Below, piece after piece: positions 1 to 5,386 of a stretch of 5,451 bases of DNA. The notes beneath the pieces are model-generated. The model made no database searches, was not told the origin of the DNA, and saw only the letters and a list, made by a program, of their open reading frames with translations. Source of the DNA: Prevotella sp. UBA4376 (GTDB lineage: Bacteria > Bacteroidota > Bacteroidia > Bacteroidales > Bacteroidaceae); contig DGRY01000182.1 of NCBI GenBank assembly GCA_002391185.1, forward strand, positions 25,746 to 31,196, given 5' to 3'. Numbering within the stretch: the first letter of the stretch is position 1; each line of letters opens with the position of its first letter. The position numbers and the translations under genes were made by a program.

Positions 1-847
1 CCAACCAGTCGTCAATAAACTCCTGAGTAAGTGCACGAGCCTGCATATAGGCATCCATATTGATTTCAGGCACATCAAAGCCTGCATGCTTCAACATGCT
101 CTGAACAGAAATTACATCAGGATGAACCTTACCCCATGACAATGGCTCGATAGCAGTATCAATAATGTCGGCACCATTCTTACATACTTCGAGGATTGAA
201 GCCATAGAAAGACCAGGACCAGAGTGACCATGATACTCGATGATGATCTCTGGATGCTTATCCTTAATCTGCTTAGTGAGCTGACCCAGGAAAGCAGGCT
301 GACCAATGCCAGCCATATCCTTCAAACAGATTTCCTCAGCACCAGCCTCAATAAGTTGATCGGCAATATTGGTGTAATATTCAAGTGTGTGAATAGGAGA
401 AGTGGTAATACAAAGAGTTCCCTGTGGAGTCATACCAGCTTCCTTTGCCCATTTGATTGATGGGATGATGTTACGAACATCGTTCAAACCATCAAAGATA
501 CGGGTGATATCTGTACCCTGAGCGTGCTTAACCTTATACATCAAAGCACGAACATCATCAGGAACAGGATACATACGCAAAGCATTCAAACCACGATCCA
601 ACATGTGGGTCTTGATACCAGCCTCGTTGAAAGGCTTACAGAATGCACGAACAGCATCGTTAGGATTCTCACCAGCCAAAAGGTTTACCTGCTCGAAAGC
701 ACCACCATTGGTCTCTACACGGGCAAAACATCCCATTTCGATGATAACAGGCGCAATACGTGCCAACTGATCCTTGCGTGGCTGGAACTTACCAGAGCTC
801 TGCCACATATCTCGATATACGAGACTGAACTGAATTTTCTTTCCCAT
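1..847 (-). CDS. Biotin-dependent carboxyltransferase, oxaloacetate decarboxylase alpha / pyruvate carboxylase subunit B type (N-terminal part, runs off left edge)
   Basis: The frame is open from an ATG at 847 to the window edge (282 codons, no stop), so only the N-terminal half is present; relatives are about 600 residues and end in a biotinyl domain. The visible part is an HMGL-like TIM barrel (about residues 5-270) that moves CO2 between carboxybiotin and pyruvate/oxaloacetate in the cytoplasm. Seen: RD (12-13), RIFDGLND (116-123), a TTSPIHT stretch (148-154), CLKDMAG (174-180), YHGHSG (205-210) and DIIDTAIEPL (227-236). D13, K176, H206 and H208 match the metal ligands (Asp, carbamylated Lys, His-x-His) known from transcarboxylase 5S and pyruvate carboxylase, with similar spacing. 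Oddity: the usual RDAHQS motif reads RDMWQS, and the AGGTSQP-like segment reads SWGKVHP, which suggests a divergent Bacteroidetes clade. Pyruvate carboxylase, oxaloacetate decarboxylase and 5S-like transcarboxylase roles cannot be separated without the C-terminus and neighbours. G+C is near 48%. The start is supported by a TAnnTTTG box upstream and the conserved sequence beginning at residue 5. Confidence 0.92.
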   Translation of the reverse strand, partial: MGKKIQFSLVYRDMWQSSGKFQPRKDQLARIAPVIIEMGCFARVETNGGAFEQVNLLAGENPNDAVRAFCKPFNEAGIKTHMLDRGLNALRMYPVPDDVRALMYKVKHAQGTDITRIFDGLNDVRNIIPSIKWAKEAGMTPQGTLCITTSPIHTLEYYTNIADQLIEAGAEEICLKDMAGIGQPAFLGQLTKQIKDKHPEIIIEYHGHSGPGLSMASILEVCKNGADIIDTAIEPLSWGKVHPDVISVQSMLKHAGFDVPEINMDAYMQARALTQEFIDDWL

Positions 848-883
848 TATATTGAATTTTTACTTTCTTTCCTTATTTACATA

Positions 884-898
884 GCGTAGCTACTACGC
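884..898 (-). promoter_or_regulatory. 5'-UTR stem-loop ahead of the carboxyltransferase gene
   Basis: GCGTAG (884-889) and CTACGC (893-898) form a perfect 6-bp stem with a 3-nt loop. It lies 36 nt before the start codon and, if the TAATTTTG box is used, within a few nucleotides of the mRNA 5' end. It is the only GC-rich patch in an AT-rich leader. A 5'-terminal hairpin could protect the transcript from decay; an operator is the alternative. No T-run follows on the minus strand, so it is not a terminator. Confidence 0.4.
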
Positions 899-908
899 AC
901 TCGGGTTG

Positions 909-916
909 CAAAATTA
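909..916 (-). promoter_or_regulatory. Candidate -7 promoter box for the carboxyltransferase
   Basis: On the minus strand this reads TAATTTTG, a full match to the Bacteroidetes -7 consensus TAnnTTTG. Transcription would start near 901-905, leaving a 5' UTR of roughly 55-58 nt before the ATG at 847. No TTTG lies at the preferred 19-21 bp upstream; the nearest (929-932) is only 12 bp away, so the -33 element is weak or absent. An AAGGAAAG stretch at 865-872 is the only ribosome-binding-site-like sequence. Confidence 0.5.
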
Positions 917-938
917 GATAAAAAAAATCAAAATCCCC

Positions 939-949
939 ACCTTAAAGGT
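939..949. promoter_or_regulatory. 11-bp palindrome between the two divergent promoter boxes
   Basis: ACCTT-A-AAGGT is a perfect inverted repeat around one central base. It sits about 20 bp upstream of the -7 box of each divergent gene, overlapping both expected -33 positions, so a protein bound here could affect both genes. It is short and lies next to a nine-T run (949-957), so chance is a real possibility. Confidence 0.25.
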
Positions 950-969
950 TTTTTTTTATAATTTATAAC

Positions 970-977
970 TATCTTTG
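970..977 (+). promoter_or_regulatory. Candidate -7 promoter box for the lipoprotein gene
   Basis: TATCTTTG matches TAnnTTTG exactly. The expected -33 position holds a T-run (949-957) rather than TTTG. A start near 982-985 would give a short leader of about 20-25 nt that is AT-rich and lacks a Shine-Dalgarno sequence, as is common in Bacteroidetes. Confidence 0.5.
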
Positions 978-1005
978 TGGACGAAAATAATATTGGTTTA
1001 CTAAC

Positions 1006-1848
1006 ATGAAGATAAAGTTTGCTTTTACTATACTTTCGGCTACCGTTATGATGATTGCCTGTGGAGGGAACAAGGAACAAAAAACCGACCTGAAACACGG
1101 ACAGACTAACGAGGAGATGCGACTGAAAGGCGACGAAACGGTATATGGACTGGCGTGCGAAGGTTGCAACGACTCGGTTGTGGTGCTACTGCCTAACGAT
1201 GGTTCCGACCCTGTGCGCTACGATATTATAGATGCACATCGCAACCACAAGGTTCAGGGCGACATAAAGATTGGCGACTGGATTGGTGTGGTGCTTAATA
1301 AAGACGATAAGAAGGTTGCCGACCTCGTTGTTGATCTCGACCAACTGAAAGGTATATGGTGCTACATCGTAATGCCAAAGATGCGCGACTACGACAACCT
1401 ACCAGAGCGTGTACAACGTCGCATAGAACGCAACATGCCCGACTCGGTGAAGGCAACCTACATGATTCCACGCGAATACGGTTTTTGGCTACAACGCCAT
1501 TGGAGTTGTCAAAGTGTGGGCTATGTACCAGAACAAAGCTCACTCGAAGACCAGAGTCCTGTGGTGTATCCCAAACTTGGCTATTTCACCTCATGGCGCA
1601 TATGGAACGGCAAACTCATCGTTGTTAGTGCCACTCCTCATTATGGTAAGGACAACACCATAACTACTACCGATGAGTTTAACGACACTTGCGACATCGA
1701 CTACCTTGGTGCCGACTCGCTTGTGCTCACCGACCGTTGGGGCACTCGCAGCTACTATCGCAAGAACGATATCCGCGATGTTAACGTTAAAGCACGACAG
1801 ATTGCCGAGAAACTGAAGAAAGAAGCGTTGCAGAAGGCGAAAGAGTAA
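1006..1848 (+). CDS. Lipoprotein of unknown function, possibly lipocalin-like C-terminal half
   Basis: The 280-residue product starts with a positively charged, hydrophobic signal peptide ending in a lipobox-like MIAC, so Cys19 would be lipidated and the protein anchored in the envelope. The residues after Cys19 (GGNKEQK) lack an acid-rich surface-export signal, so a periplasm-facing location is somewhat more likely. Residues 42-112 look like a small beta domain with a CEGC pair (C51, C54) and a VQGDIKIGDWIGVV stretch typical of a beta-barrel turn. From about residue 114 (LKGIW) the pattern, with alternating strands and a late SLVLTDRWG...YYRK segment (238-253), recalls Bacteroidales lipocalin-like lipoproteins; this is pattern resemblance only. 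The tail (262-280) is a Lys/Glu/Ala-rich helix. Other cysteines are C119, C168 and C229. Local G+C is about 47-58%, higher than the other genes here. It is transcribed alone, diverging from the carboxyltransferase and converging on the patatin gene. I do not recognise a specific function. Confidence 0.85.
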   Translation: MKIKFAFTILSATVMMIACGGNKEQKTDLKHGQTNEEMRLKGDETVYGLACEGCNDSVVVLLPNDGSDPVRYDIIDAHRNHKVQGDIKIGDWIGVVLNKDDKKVADLVVDLDQLKGIWCYIVMPKMRDYDNLPERVQRRIERNMPDSVKATYMIPREYGFWLQRHWSCQSVGYVPEQSSLEDQSPVVYPKLGYFTSWRIWNGKLIVVSATPHYGKDNTITTTDEFNDTCDIDYLGADSLVLTDRWGTRSYYRKNDIRDVNVKARQIAEKLKKEALQKAKE

Positions 1849-1947
1849 TCGGAAAATTCAGAATAATCGGAATATTCTGAATAATCGGAATAATCGGAGT
1901 ACTCGGAATTTTCAGAATAATCAGAAAACTCAGAATACTCCGATTAT
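1849..1947. repeat. Degenerate 9-bp tandem repeat, 11 units, consensus TCRGAATAA
   Basis: Reading in steps of exactly nine from the first base after the stop codon gives TCGGAAAAT, TCAGAATAA, TCGGAATAT, TCTGAATAA, TCGGAATAA, TCGGAGTAC, TCGGAATTT, TCAGAATAA, TCAGAAAAC, TCAGAATAC and TCCGATTAT; a decayed twelfth unit (TCTTTCCAT) follows at 1948-1956. Every unit starts with TC, and variation concentrates at positions 3 and 6-9. The array fills the 112-bp gap between two convergent genes and ends 13 bp before the patatin stop codon. It is not translated, since the plus frame ends just before it. Local palindromes arise inside it (GAATATTC at 1870-1877, GAGTACTC at 1897-1904). Confidence 0.9.
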
Positions 1948-1949
1948 TC
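1888..1949. terminator. 14-bp inverted repeat within the 9-bp array, possible transcription terminator between convergent genes
   Basis: GAATAATCGGAGTA (1888-1901) is the perfect reverse complement of TACTCCGATTATTC (1936-1949), enclosing 34 nt. The stem could fold in RNA from either strand. On the plus strand it is followed by a moderately T-rich stretch (1950-1960), so it best suits the lipoprotein transcript; on the minus strand no U-tract follows. The stem is AT-rich and the loop long, so it is a weak candidate compared with a canonical intrinsic terminator. Confidence 0.4.
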
Positions 1950-1960
1950 TTTCCATTCTA

Positions 1961-3994
1961 TTAAAACTCAAAACCAAGATTAATATAGAAATATCCTCTG
2001 TTGGTGCGACTTGAATAACCAAGGTTGGCACCAAGCGGTCCAACAAGCGTGTTGTAATAATATGCCAGTTCGCAACCCATCATAGGTCCCTTTTTAAGCA
2101 TATCCTTTGTTTCGTTGGCATGCTGTGCTCCTGTGACCTTTCCAATAATATAGTTGTTTTCTGTTAACCGCAACTGCATTTTCAGTTGTAATGCAAGCAT
2201 TTTGTTGTCGGCAAGTTCTACATAACCTATTCCAGCAAAAGGCATCTGCTGCTCGAAATACCTTCCAAAACCATTTCCGCCAATCATATTATTGAGTACA
2301 CTTGCTACATTACAACCATAGATAAACCGTCCATAAAGCATAGGTTGAAATGTGAGCATTCTGCCAACCGGAAAAGCTTTACGCCACATACCGCTGAAAG
2401 CCGAAAAGCCTACAGCATCCTTGTAACTTACCAAATCATCGGTATAATAAGCATATTTTGCCGCAAAGCTTGCTCCGCGAGTGGCAAAAAGCCAGTTATC
2501 CTCTGAATTGTAATTCACCTCGGCACGATAGCTAAACAAATGTTCATCCTTCAACTTTAGCCAACTCACCGGAATATGTGCTCCCATGAGCACATCACGA
2601 AAATGCCAATAGTCAAAGCGTCCACCAATAATAAAATTGAAGTTGCGCACATTGAAATCAAATAAGTTCAAATCAATCTTATGCTCATTATAGGTAATAT
2701 TGAATGTTCTGTCACCCTCGTCGTAAAGATTAACATCATTATGATAGAATGAGTAACTTAAATTGGCCTTACCCCACGAAAAGTGATTAATGGTAAGATC
2801 AGCCTTTGCCATAATGCGCTTGCCAAGTCGCAATGTGAAATCGGCTGTTATCGGCCGTTTAGTCATAAAGCTATTAACAGCATTTATTTGAACGGCGGCA
2901 AGTTCCTCGGTATCAAACCTTGCGCCCACTCTTACCATAGTCTGCAAAGGAACAGAAGATGCCTCCTCTTGCACCTCCTCCACAACAGGAGCTTTCAACA
3001 CCTCTGGATAGTAATCAACACTAAGTCCAAGATTATGTTTCAAACTCAGTAACTCATCCCAATGCTTCATGGCTTCCTCTTCGCCTCTTCTGATAAGAGT
3101 GTCAACAGCAGCCTGATTGAAACTCGCTGCACCATATCCCTTGGTATTGGCACGAATGAGCACATTTGTCTGCTCCATGTTGGCATTATACTTGTTCTTA
3201 CAGTTCACATCTATAATCTGGCTCAACACAGCCGTACCAGTTATTTCATCGGGTTCTCGTTCTGCGCCCTGAACGGTAACACCAATAACATAGTCAGCAC
3301 CCAGTTCACGTGCTACATCAACAGGATAATTATTTCTTAATCCGCCATCAACAAGCACCATATCACCTTTTCTCACAGGTGCAAAAACTCCAGGAATAGA
3401 CATCGAGGCACGCATAGCATCTGCCAGTTTACCACTATGGAAAACATACTCCGTGTTATCAACAATATTCGTTGCCACACAAGCATAAGGACGAGGCAAC
3501 GAACTGAAATTCATAGAATCCCTATAACCTGTTGTTAGTTCGTTAAAGAGACGAGCAAGGTTCTTGCCCTCTATGAGTCCGCCTGTAGATAGTTTACCAT
3601 GCTTGCTTATGTTCACCTCCTTGCTCAACAAGTAAGTATAGTCTTTAGCTCTCTCAGAAAGACTAAGCAAACGTGGGTCGGTTCTATCAGAGAGCACCAG
3701 ATTCCAATCCTGCACCCTCACCATGGAGTCGAGTGCATGCGAATCATAGCCGATGGAATAGAGTGCTCCAATAAGAGCGCCCATAGATGTGCCCGTAACG
3801 ATATCAACTGGAATACCAGCCCGTTCTATCACCTTCAAGGCTCCTATATGCGCCATTCCCTTGGCACCTCCGCCGCTGAGCACAACAGCCACCTTGGGAC
3901 GCGTTTTCACATCTTGTGGTTCGGCAACCCTTGCATTTATACTTCCTGCTGTCATCAAACCCAATGTCAGCAACGCTATTATTTTCCTTCTCAT
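1961..3994 (-). CDS. Patatin-like phospholipase with C-terminal outer-membrane beta-barrel
   Basis: The 677-residue protein begins with a Sec signal peptide (about residues 1-21, ending in INA). Residues 33-320 form a patatin-type lipid acyl hydrolase with all key elements: oxyanion loop GGGAKG (41-46), nucleophile elbow GTSMG (68-72, Ser70) and catalytic DGG (216-218, Asp216). A short Glu-rich linker (about 330-350) leads into a beta-barrel of about 320 residues, rich in alternating aromatic strands and ending in Phe677 (NLGFEF), the C-terminal signature read by the BAM machinery. The plan resembles PlpD-type autotransporters: the barrel sits in the outer membrane and carries the hydrolase. 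No obvious POTRA domain separates the two parts, although that family normally has one. The substrate is probably glycerophospholipid, but which one, and on which membrane face, is unknown. It has its own strong promoter (4029-4059) and converges on the lipoprotein gene. G+C is around 40%. Confidence 0.92.
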   Translation of the reverse strand: MRRKIIALLTLGLMTAGSINARVAEPQDVKTRPKVAVVLSGGGAKGMAHIGALKVIERAGIPVDIVTGTSMGALIGALYSIGYDSHALDSMVRVQDWNLVLSDRTDPRLLSLSERAKDYTYLLSKEVNISKHGKLSTGGLIEGKNLARLFNELTTGYRDSMNFSSLPRPYACVATNIVDNTEYVFHSGKLADAMRASMSIPGVFAPVRKGDMVLVDGGLRNNYPVDVARELGADYVIGVTVQGAEREPDEITGTAVLSQIIDVNCKNKYNANMEQTNVLIRANTKGYGAASFNQAAVDTLIRRGEEEAMKHWDELLSLKHNLGLSVDYYPEVLKAPVVEEVQEEASSVPLQTMVRVGARFDTEELAAVQINAVNSFMTKRPITADFTLRLGKRIMAKADLTINHFSWGKANLSYSFYHNDVNLYDEGDRTFNITYNEHKIDLNLFDFNVRNFNFIIGGRFDYWHFRDVLMGAHIPVSWLKLKDEHLFSYRAEVNYNSEDNWLFATRGASFAAKYAYYTDDLVSYKDAVGFSAFSGMWRKAFPVGRMLTFQPMLYGRFIYGCNVASVLNNMIGGNGFGRYFEQQMPFAGIGYVELADNKMLALQLKMQLRLTENNYIIGKVTGAQHANETKDMLKKGPMMGCELAYYYNTLVGPLGANLGYSSRTNRGYFYINLGFEF

Positions 3995-4028
3995 TTCTTG
4001 TTTTTTTGTGATATGTTTAATTACAGGA

Positions 4029-4059
4029 CAAATATACGCAAAGTAGAGAGAATTGCAAA
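4029..4059 (-). promoter_or_regulatory. Promoter of the patatin-barrel gene
   Basis: On the minus strand TTTG (4059-4056) is followed by exactly 19 bp and then TATATTTG (4036-4029). This is a full match to the Bacteroidetes housekeeping promoter, TTTG / TAnnTTTG, at the preferred spacing, and is the best promoter in the window. Transcription should start near 4022-4025, giving a roughly 30-nt A-rich leader (CACAAAAAAACAAGAA just before the ATG at 3994) without a Shine-Dalgarno, which is usual in this phylum. It supports 3994 as the translation start. Confidence 0.75.
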
Positions 4060-4110
4060 ATGAAAGTTTACTTTTATTTTCATTTCCGAGACAAGCATTT
4101 TTTTACACGT

Positions 4111-4119
4111 CCCCCCCCC
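4111..4119. repeat. C9 homopolymer (G9 on the minus strand) upstream of the patatin promoter
   Basis: Nine consecutive C residues stand in strongly AT-rich DNA. The tract lies 51 bp upstream of the TTTG -33 element of the patatin gene, around -90 relative to its predicted start site. Homopolymers of this length tend to change length by slippage, so it could be a variable promoter-proximal element; it is outside any coding region. Confidence 0.8.
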
Positions 4120-4191
4120 ACAAGTTTAATTTATGTAATCTCCGTTAATTCAACGCGTAATTATTTTTACATAATTCAAAACAAGCAATTT

Positions 4192-4225
4192 TGCCTTCAA
4201 AAGTGAAATTTTAACTTTCAGGGCA
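4192..4225. repeat. Interrupted stem-loop in the intergenic region
   Basis: TGCCTT (4192-4197) can pair with AGGGCA (4220-4225, one G-U pair). After a small internal loop AAAGT (4200-4204) pairs with ACTTT (4214-4218) around a 9-nt loop. On the plus strand it is followed by an A6T5 run (4229-4239). No gene is attached, so its role is unknown. Confidence 0.3.
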
Positions 4226-4240
4226 GATAAAAAATTTTTC

Positions 4241-4266
4241 TTAGGCAGCCAGTAAAAATTGCCTAA
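4241..4266. repeat. 7-bp stem-loop in the intergenic region
   Basis: TTAGGCA (4241-4247) and TGCCTAA (4260-4266) are perfect reverse complements around a 12-nt loop. On the minus strand the stem is followed by GAAAAATTTTTT, so it could act as a second, distal terminator for transcription arriving from the right. Its TGCC and GGCA arms could also pair with those of the stem-loop at 4192-4225. Confidence 0.3.
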
Positions 4267-4426
4267 CTGAGAGATTATTTATATACCTTTGAAAATTATT
4301 GAAAACTTCTATTTTCTATCATTTGATGCAAAGAGAAAACAAAGAATCAGCTTTTTAAAGCAGGAGTAGCAAAACTTTTATATACGCTTAATGGCTTTTG
4401 GCTATCAATTATATAAAGATAGACAT

Positions 4427-4467
4427 AAAAAAATGTTATTAAAATAATCAATACAAGTGACTGTATT
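4427..4467 (-). terminator. Possible intrinsic terminator of the TonB-C-like gene
   Basis: On the minus strand AATACA and TGTATT (4462-4467 and 4450-4455) form a perfect 6-bp stem with a 6-nt loop, 45 nt after the stop codon. A T-rich stretch ending in seven T (4433-4427) follows. The stem is AT-rich and the T7 run is not directly adjacent, so the call is tentative. Confidence 0.35.
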
Positions 4468-4511
4468 TTATATGCTCTAAATATATACATAGCTAAAGAT
4501 TAAAAATTATA

Positions 4512-5231
4512 TTATCTTCTTCCTATTCTTAATGCAATTCTATATATTGATGGCCTTTGAGAATTCTTATTCCATTTAATCCTGTTATAGAAAATATCAT
4601 TCAAAGTAGATTTCAAAGATTCTGGTATAACAGAATCGTTATTTTTGTTCTTGAATTGCAAATTAATAGTATTTCCTTCTCTATCTATTGAAACAATTAT
4701 TATTAGATTTAGATTGGACAAGGATATTTTTGATTTTTCTAATTCTTTTTCTTTTGTTGAATAAATTGCATCCTGACCACCTGGATAATCTTCTATAAAA
4801 TAATTGTTAGAATTGAAATTATATACTCTATCTTTAATCTTATCTAATTCCGTTATTAAACGTTTAGATGTCTTGAAATTAAATCCATCAATTAGTACAT
4901 TAGCTCTATCTACGCATATAGAATTAATCAACGTATCTTTTCTAAACATATAGATTTTACATCTATAATCAGGATATACATTAGAATTATTTGCCTCTAA
5001 TTTTGATATAATCTTACAAAATTTTCTTATTACCTTGGGGCTTGTAGAGATATAGCATGGAAAATTATAATTTTCAAAATTAGCACAAGTTATACTTACA
5101 TCAGTAGTTGTATACCAGCCGGTCTTAGATATAATGATCTTGTCTATATCAGAAAACTGCCCTTCTAAAATCTGTCCCATAGTTTTGAGGGCAATAAAAA
5201 ACAATATTATAGTGAAATATAGTCTTTTCAT
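4512..5231 (-). CDS. Secreted protein of unknown function with TonB C-terminal-like domain
   Basis: The 239-residue product has a signal peptide (MKRLYFTIILFFIALKTMG, cut before Gln20) and no later membrane segment, so it is probably periplasmic or exported. Residues about 25-132 form a domain I do not recognise, with alternating strands and cysteines at 49, 59, 72, 91 and 106. Residues about 145-237 follow the pattern of Bacteroidetes TonB C-terminal domains: an acidic lead-in and YPGG (149-152), a helix, a hydrophobic strand plus DREGN turn (183-187), a helix, then W220 where the family's 'W-K-P' motif lies, and a final strand. The proline after W220 and the N-terminal membrane anchor of true TonB are missing, so it is unlikely to be an energy transducer itself; binding or regulation at the envelope is a guess. 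G+C is about 28-30%, far below the other genes, and codons are strongly A/T-ending, which suggests recent acquisition. A small ORF ends 6 nt before its start. Confidence 0.75.
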   Translation of the reverse strand: MKRLYFTIILFFIALKTMGQILEGQFSDIDKIIISKTGWYTTTDVSITCANFENYNFPCYISTSPKVIRKFCKIISKLEANNSNVYPDYRCKIYMFRKDTLINSICVDRANVLIDGFNFKTSKRLITELDKIKDRVYNFNSNNYFIEDYPGGQDAIYSTKEKELEKSKISLSNLNLIIIVSIDREGNTINLQFKNKNNDSVIPESLKSTLNDIFYNRIKWNKNSQRPSIYRIALRIGRR

Positions 5232-5237
5232 ATTTTC

Positions 5238-5327
5238 TTATTTTGCTTTTTGAATCCAATTATAGTAGATAGGTTTATTATCTACAAAAGTAAACTCGAG
5301 TTTATGGTTAATTACCGCTTGACTCAT
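5238..5327 (-). CDS. Small ORF or 3' end of an upstream gene, directly before the TonB-C-like gene
   Basis: From an ATG at 5327 this encodes 29 residues beginning MSQAVINHKLEF and ending YYNWIQKAK. Its TAA lies 6 nt before the ATG of the next gene, a spacing typical of translationally linked genes. The same frame has no stop upstream through 5450 (70 sense codons to the edge), which is uncommon in DNA this AT-rich, so it may instead be the C-terminus of a larger protein beyond the window. Against that, the upstream residues are low in complexity and a good promoter box lies inside that frame at 5356-5363. I do not recognise the peptide. Either reading would put it in one transcript with the following gene. 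Confidence 0.3.
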   Translation of the reverse strand: MSQAVINHKLEFTFVDNKPIYYNWIQKAK

Positions 5328-5355
5328 TTTAAAGGTTTTAAGTTGGATCACCACA

Positions 5356-5386
5356 CAAAAATATATAATCTTTTTTGAGTGGCAAG
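5356..5386 (-). promoter_or_regulatory. Candidate promoter for the small ORF and TonB-C-like gene
   Basis: On the minus strand CTTG (5386-5383) is followed by 19 bp and TATTTTTG (5363-5356). The -7 box matches TAnnTTTG fully, and the -33 element matches TTTG at three of four positions with ideal spacing. Transcription would begin near 5350, about 22 nt before the small ORF and about 120 nt before the TonB-C-like gene. If a longer gene occupies this strand, the match is internal and may be chance. Confidence 0.45.

Larger units (their letters stand above)
4060..4511. other. AT-rich intergenic region without a supportable gene
   Basis: About 450 bp between the patatin promoter and the end of the next gene holds no ORF longer than a few dozen codons and no tRNA-like or rRNA-like sequence. 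Visible structure: a C9 homopolymer (4111-4119); TAATTCAA twice (4146-4153, 4172-4179); two neighbouring stem-loops (4192-4225 and 4241-4266); an isolated plus-strand TACCTTTG box (4284-4291) with no gene behind it; and a probable terminator (4427-4467). Composition resembles the AT-rich gene to its right more than the genes to its left. Confidence 0.7.

Noticed and set aside
112..889. ORFs on both strands overlapping the carboxyltransferase (112-306 minus, 224-460 plus, 524-889 plus)
   Set aside because: The minus frame from 847 shows continuous conserved HMGL-family motifs, and these ORFs are overlapping frames with no recognisable protein features.
939..957. Palindrome plus T-run considered as an intrinsic terminator
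   Set aside because: The 1-nt loop and 5-bp AT-rich arms cannot make a stable terminator hairpin, and no gene ends there; an operator is the better reading.
969..1628. ORFs overlapping the lipoprotein gene (969-1169 minus, 1295-1543 minus, 1356-1628 plus)
   Set aside because: They lie within the 280-codon frame that has a signal peptide and lipobox; their compositions are atypical and they have no family resemblance.
1849..1956. Repeat array considered as a CRISPR
   Set aside because: The units are 9 bp, directly abutting, without spacers, and no cas genes are present.
2783..4063. Plus-strand ORFs across the patatin gene (2783-3052, 3062-3340, 3599-4063, 3789-4046)
   Set aside because: The opposite strand encodes an intact patatin with all catalytic motifs and a proper promoter; these are antisense shadows.
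4143..4155. CGTT-AATTC-AACG inverted repeat
   Set aside because: Four-base arms in AT-rich DNA are expected by chance and nothing nearby supports a function.
4326..4358. 10-codon ORF (MQRENKESAF) after the plus-strand TACCTTTG box
   Set aside because: It is too short, has no ribosome binding site and leads to no downstream gene, so it is not supportable as a leader peptide.
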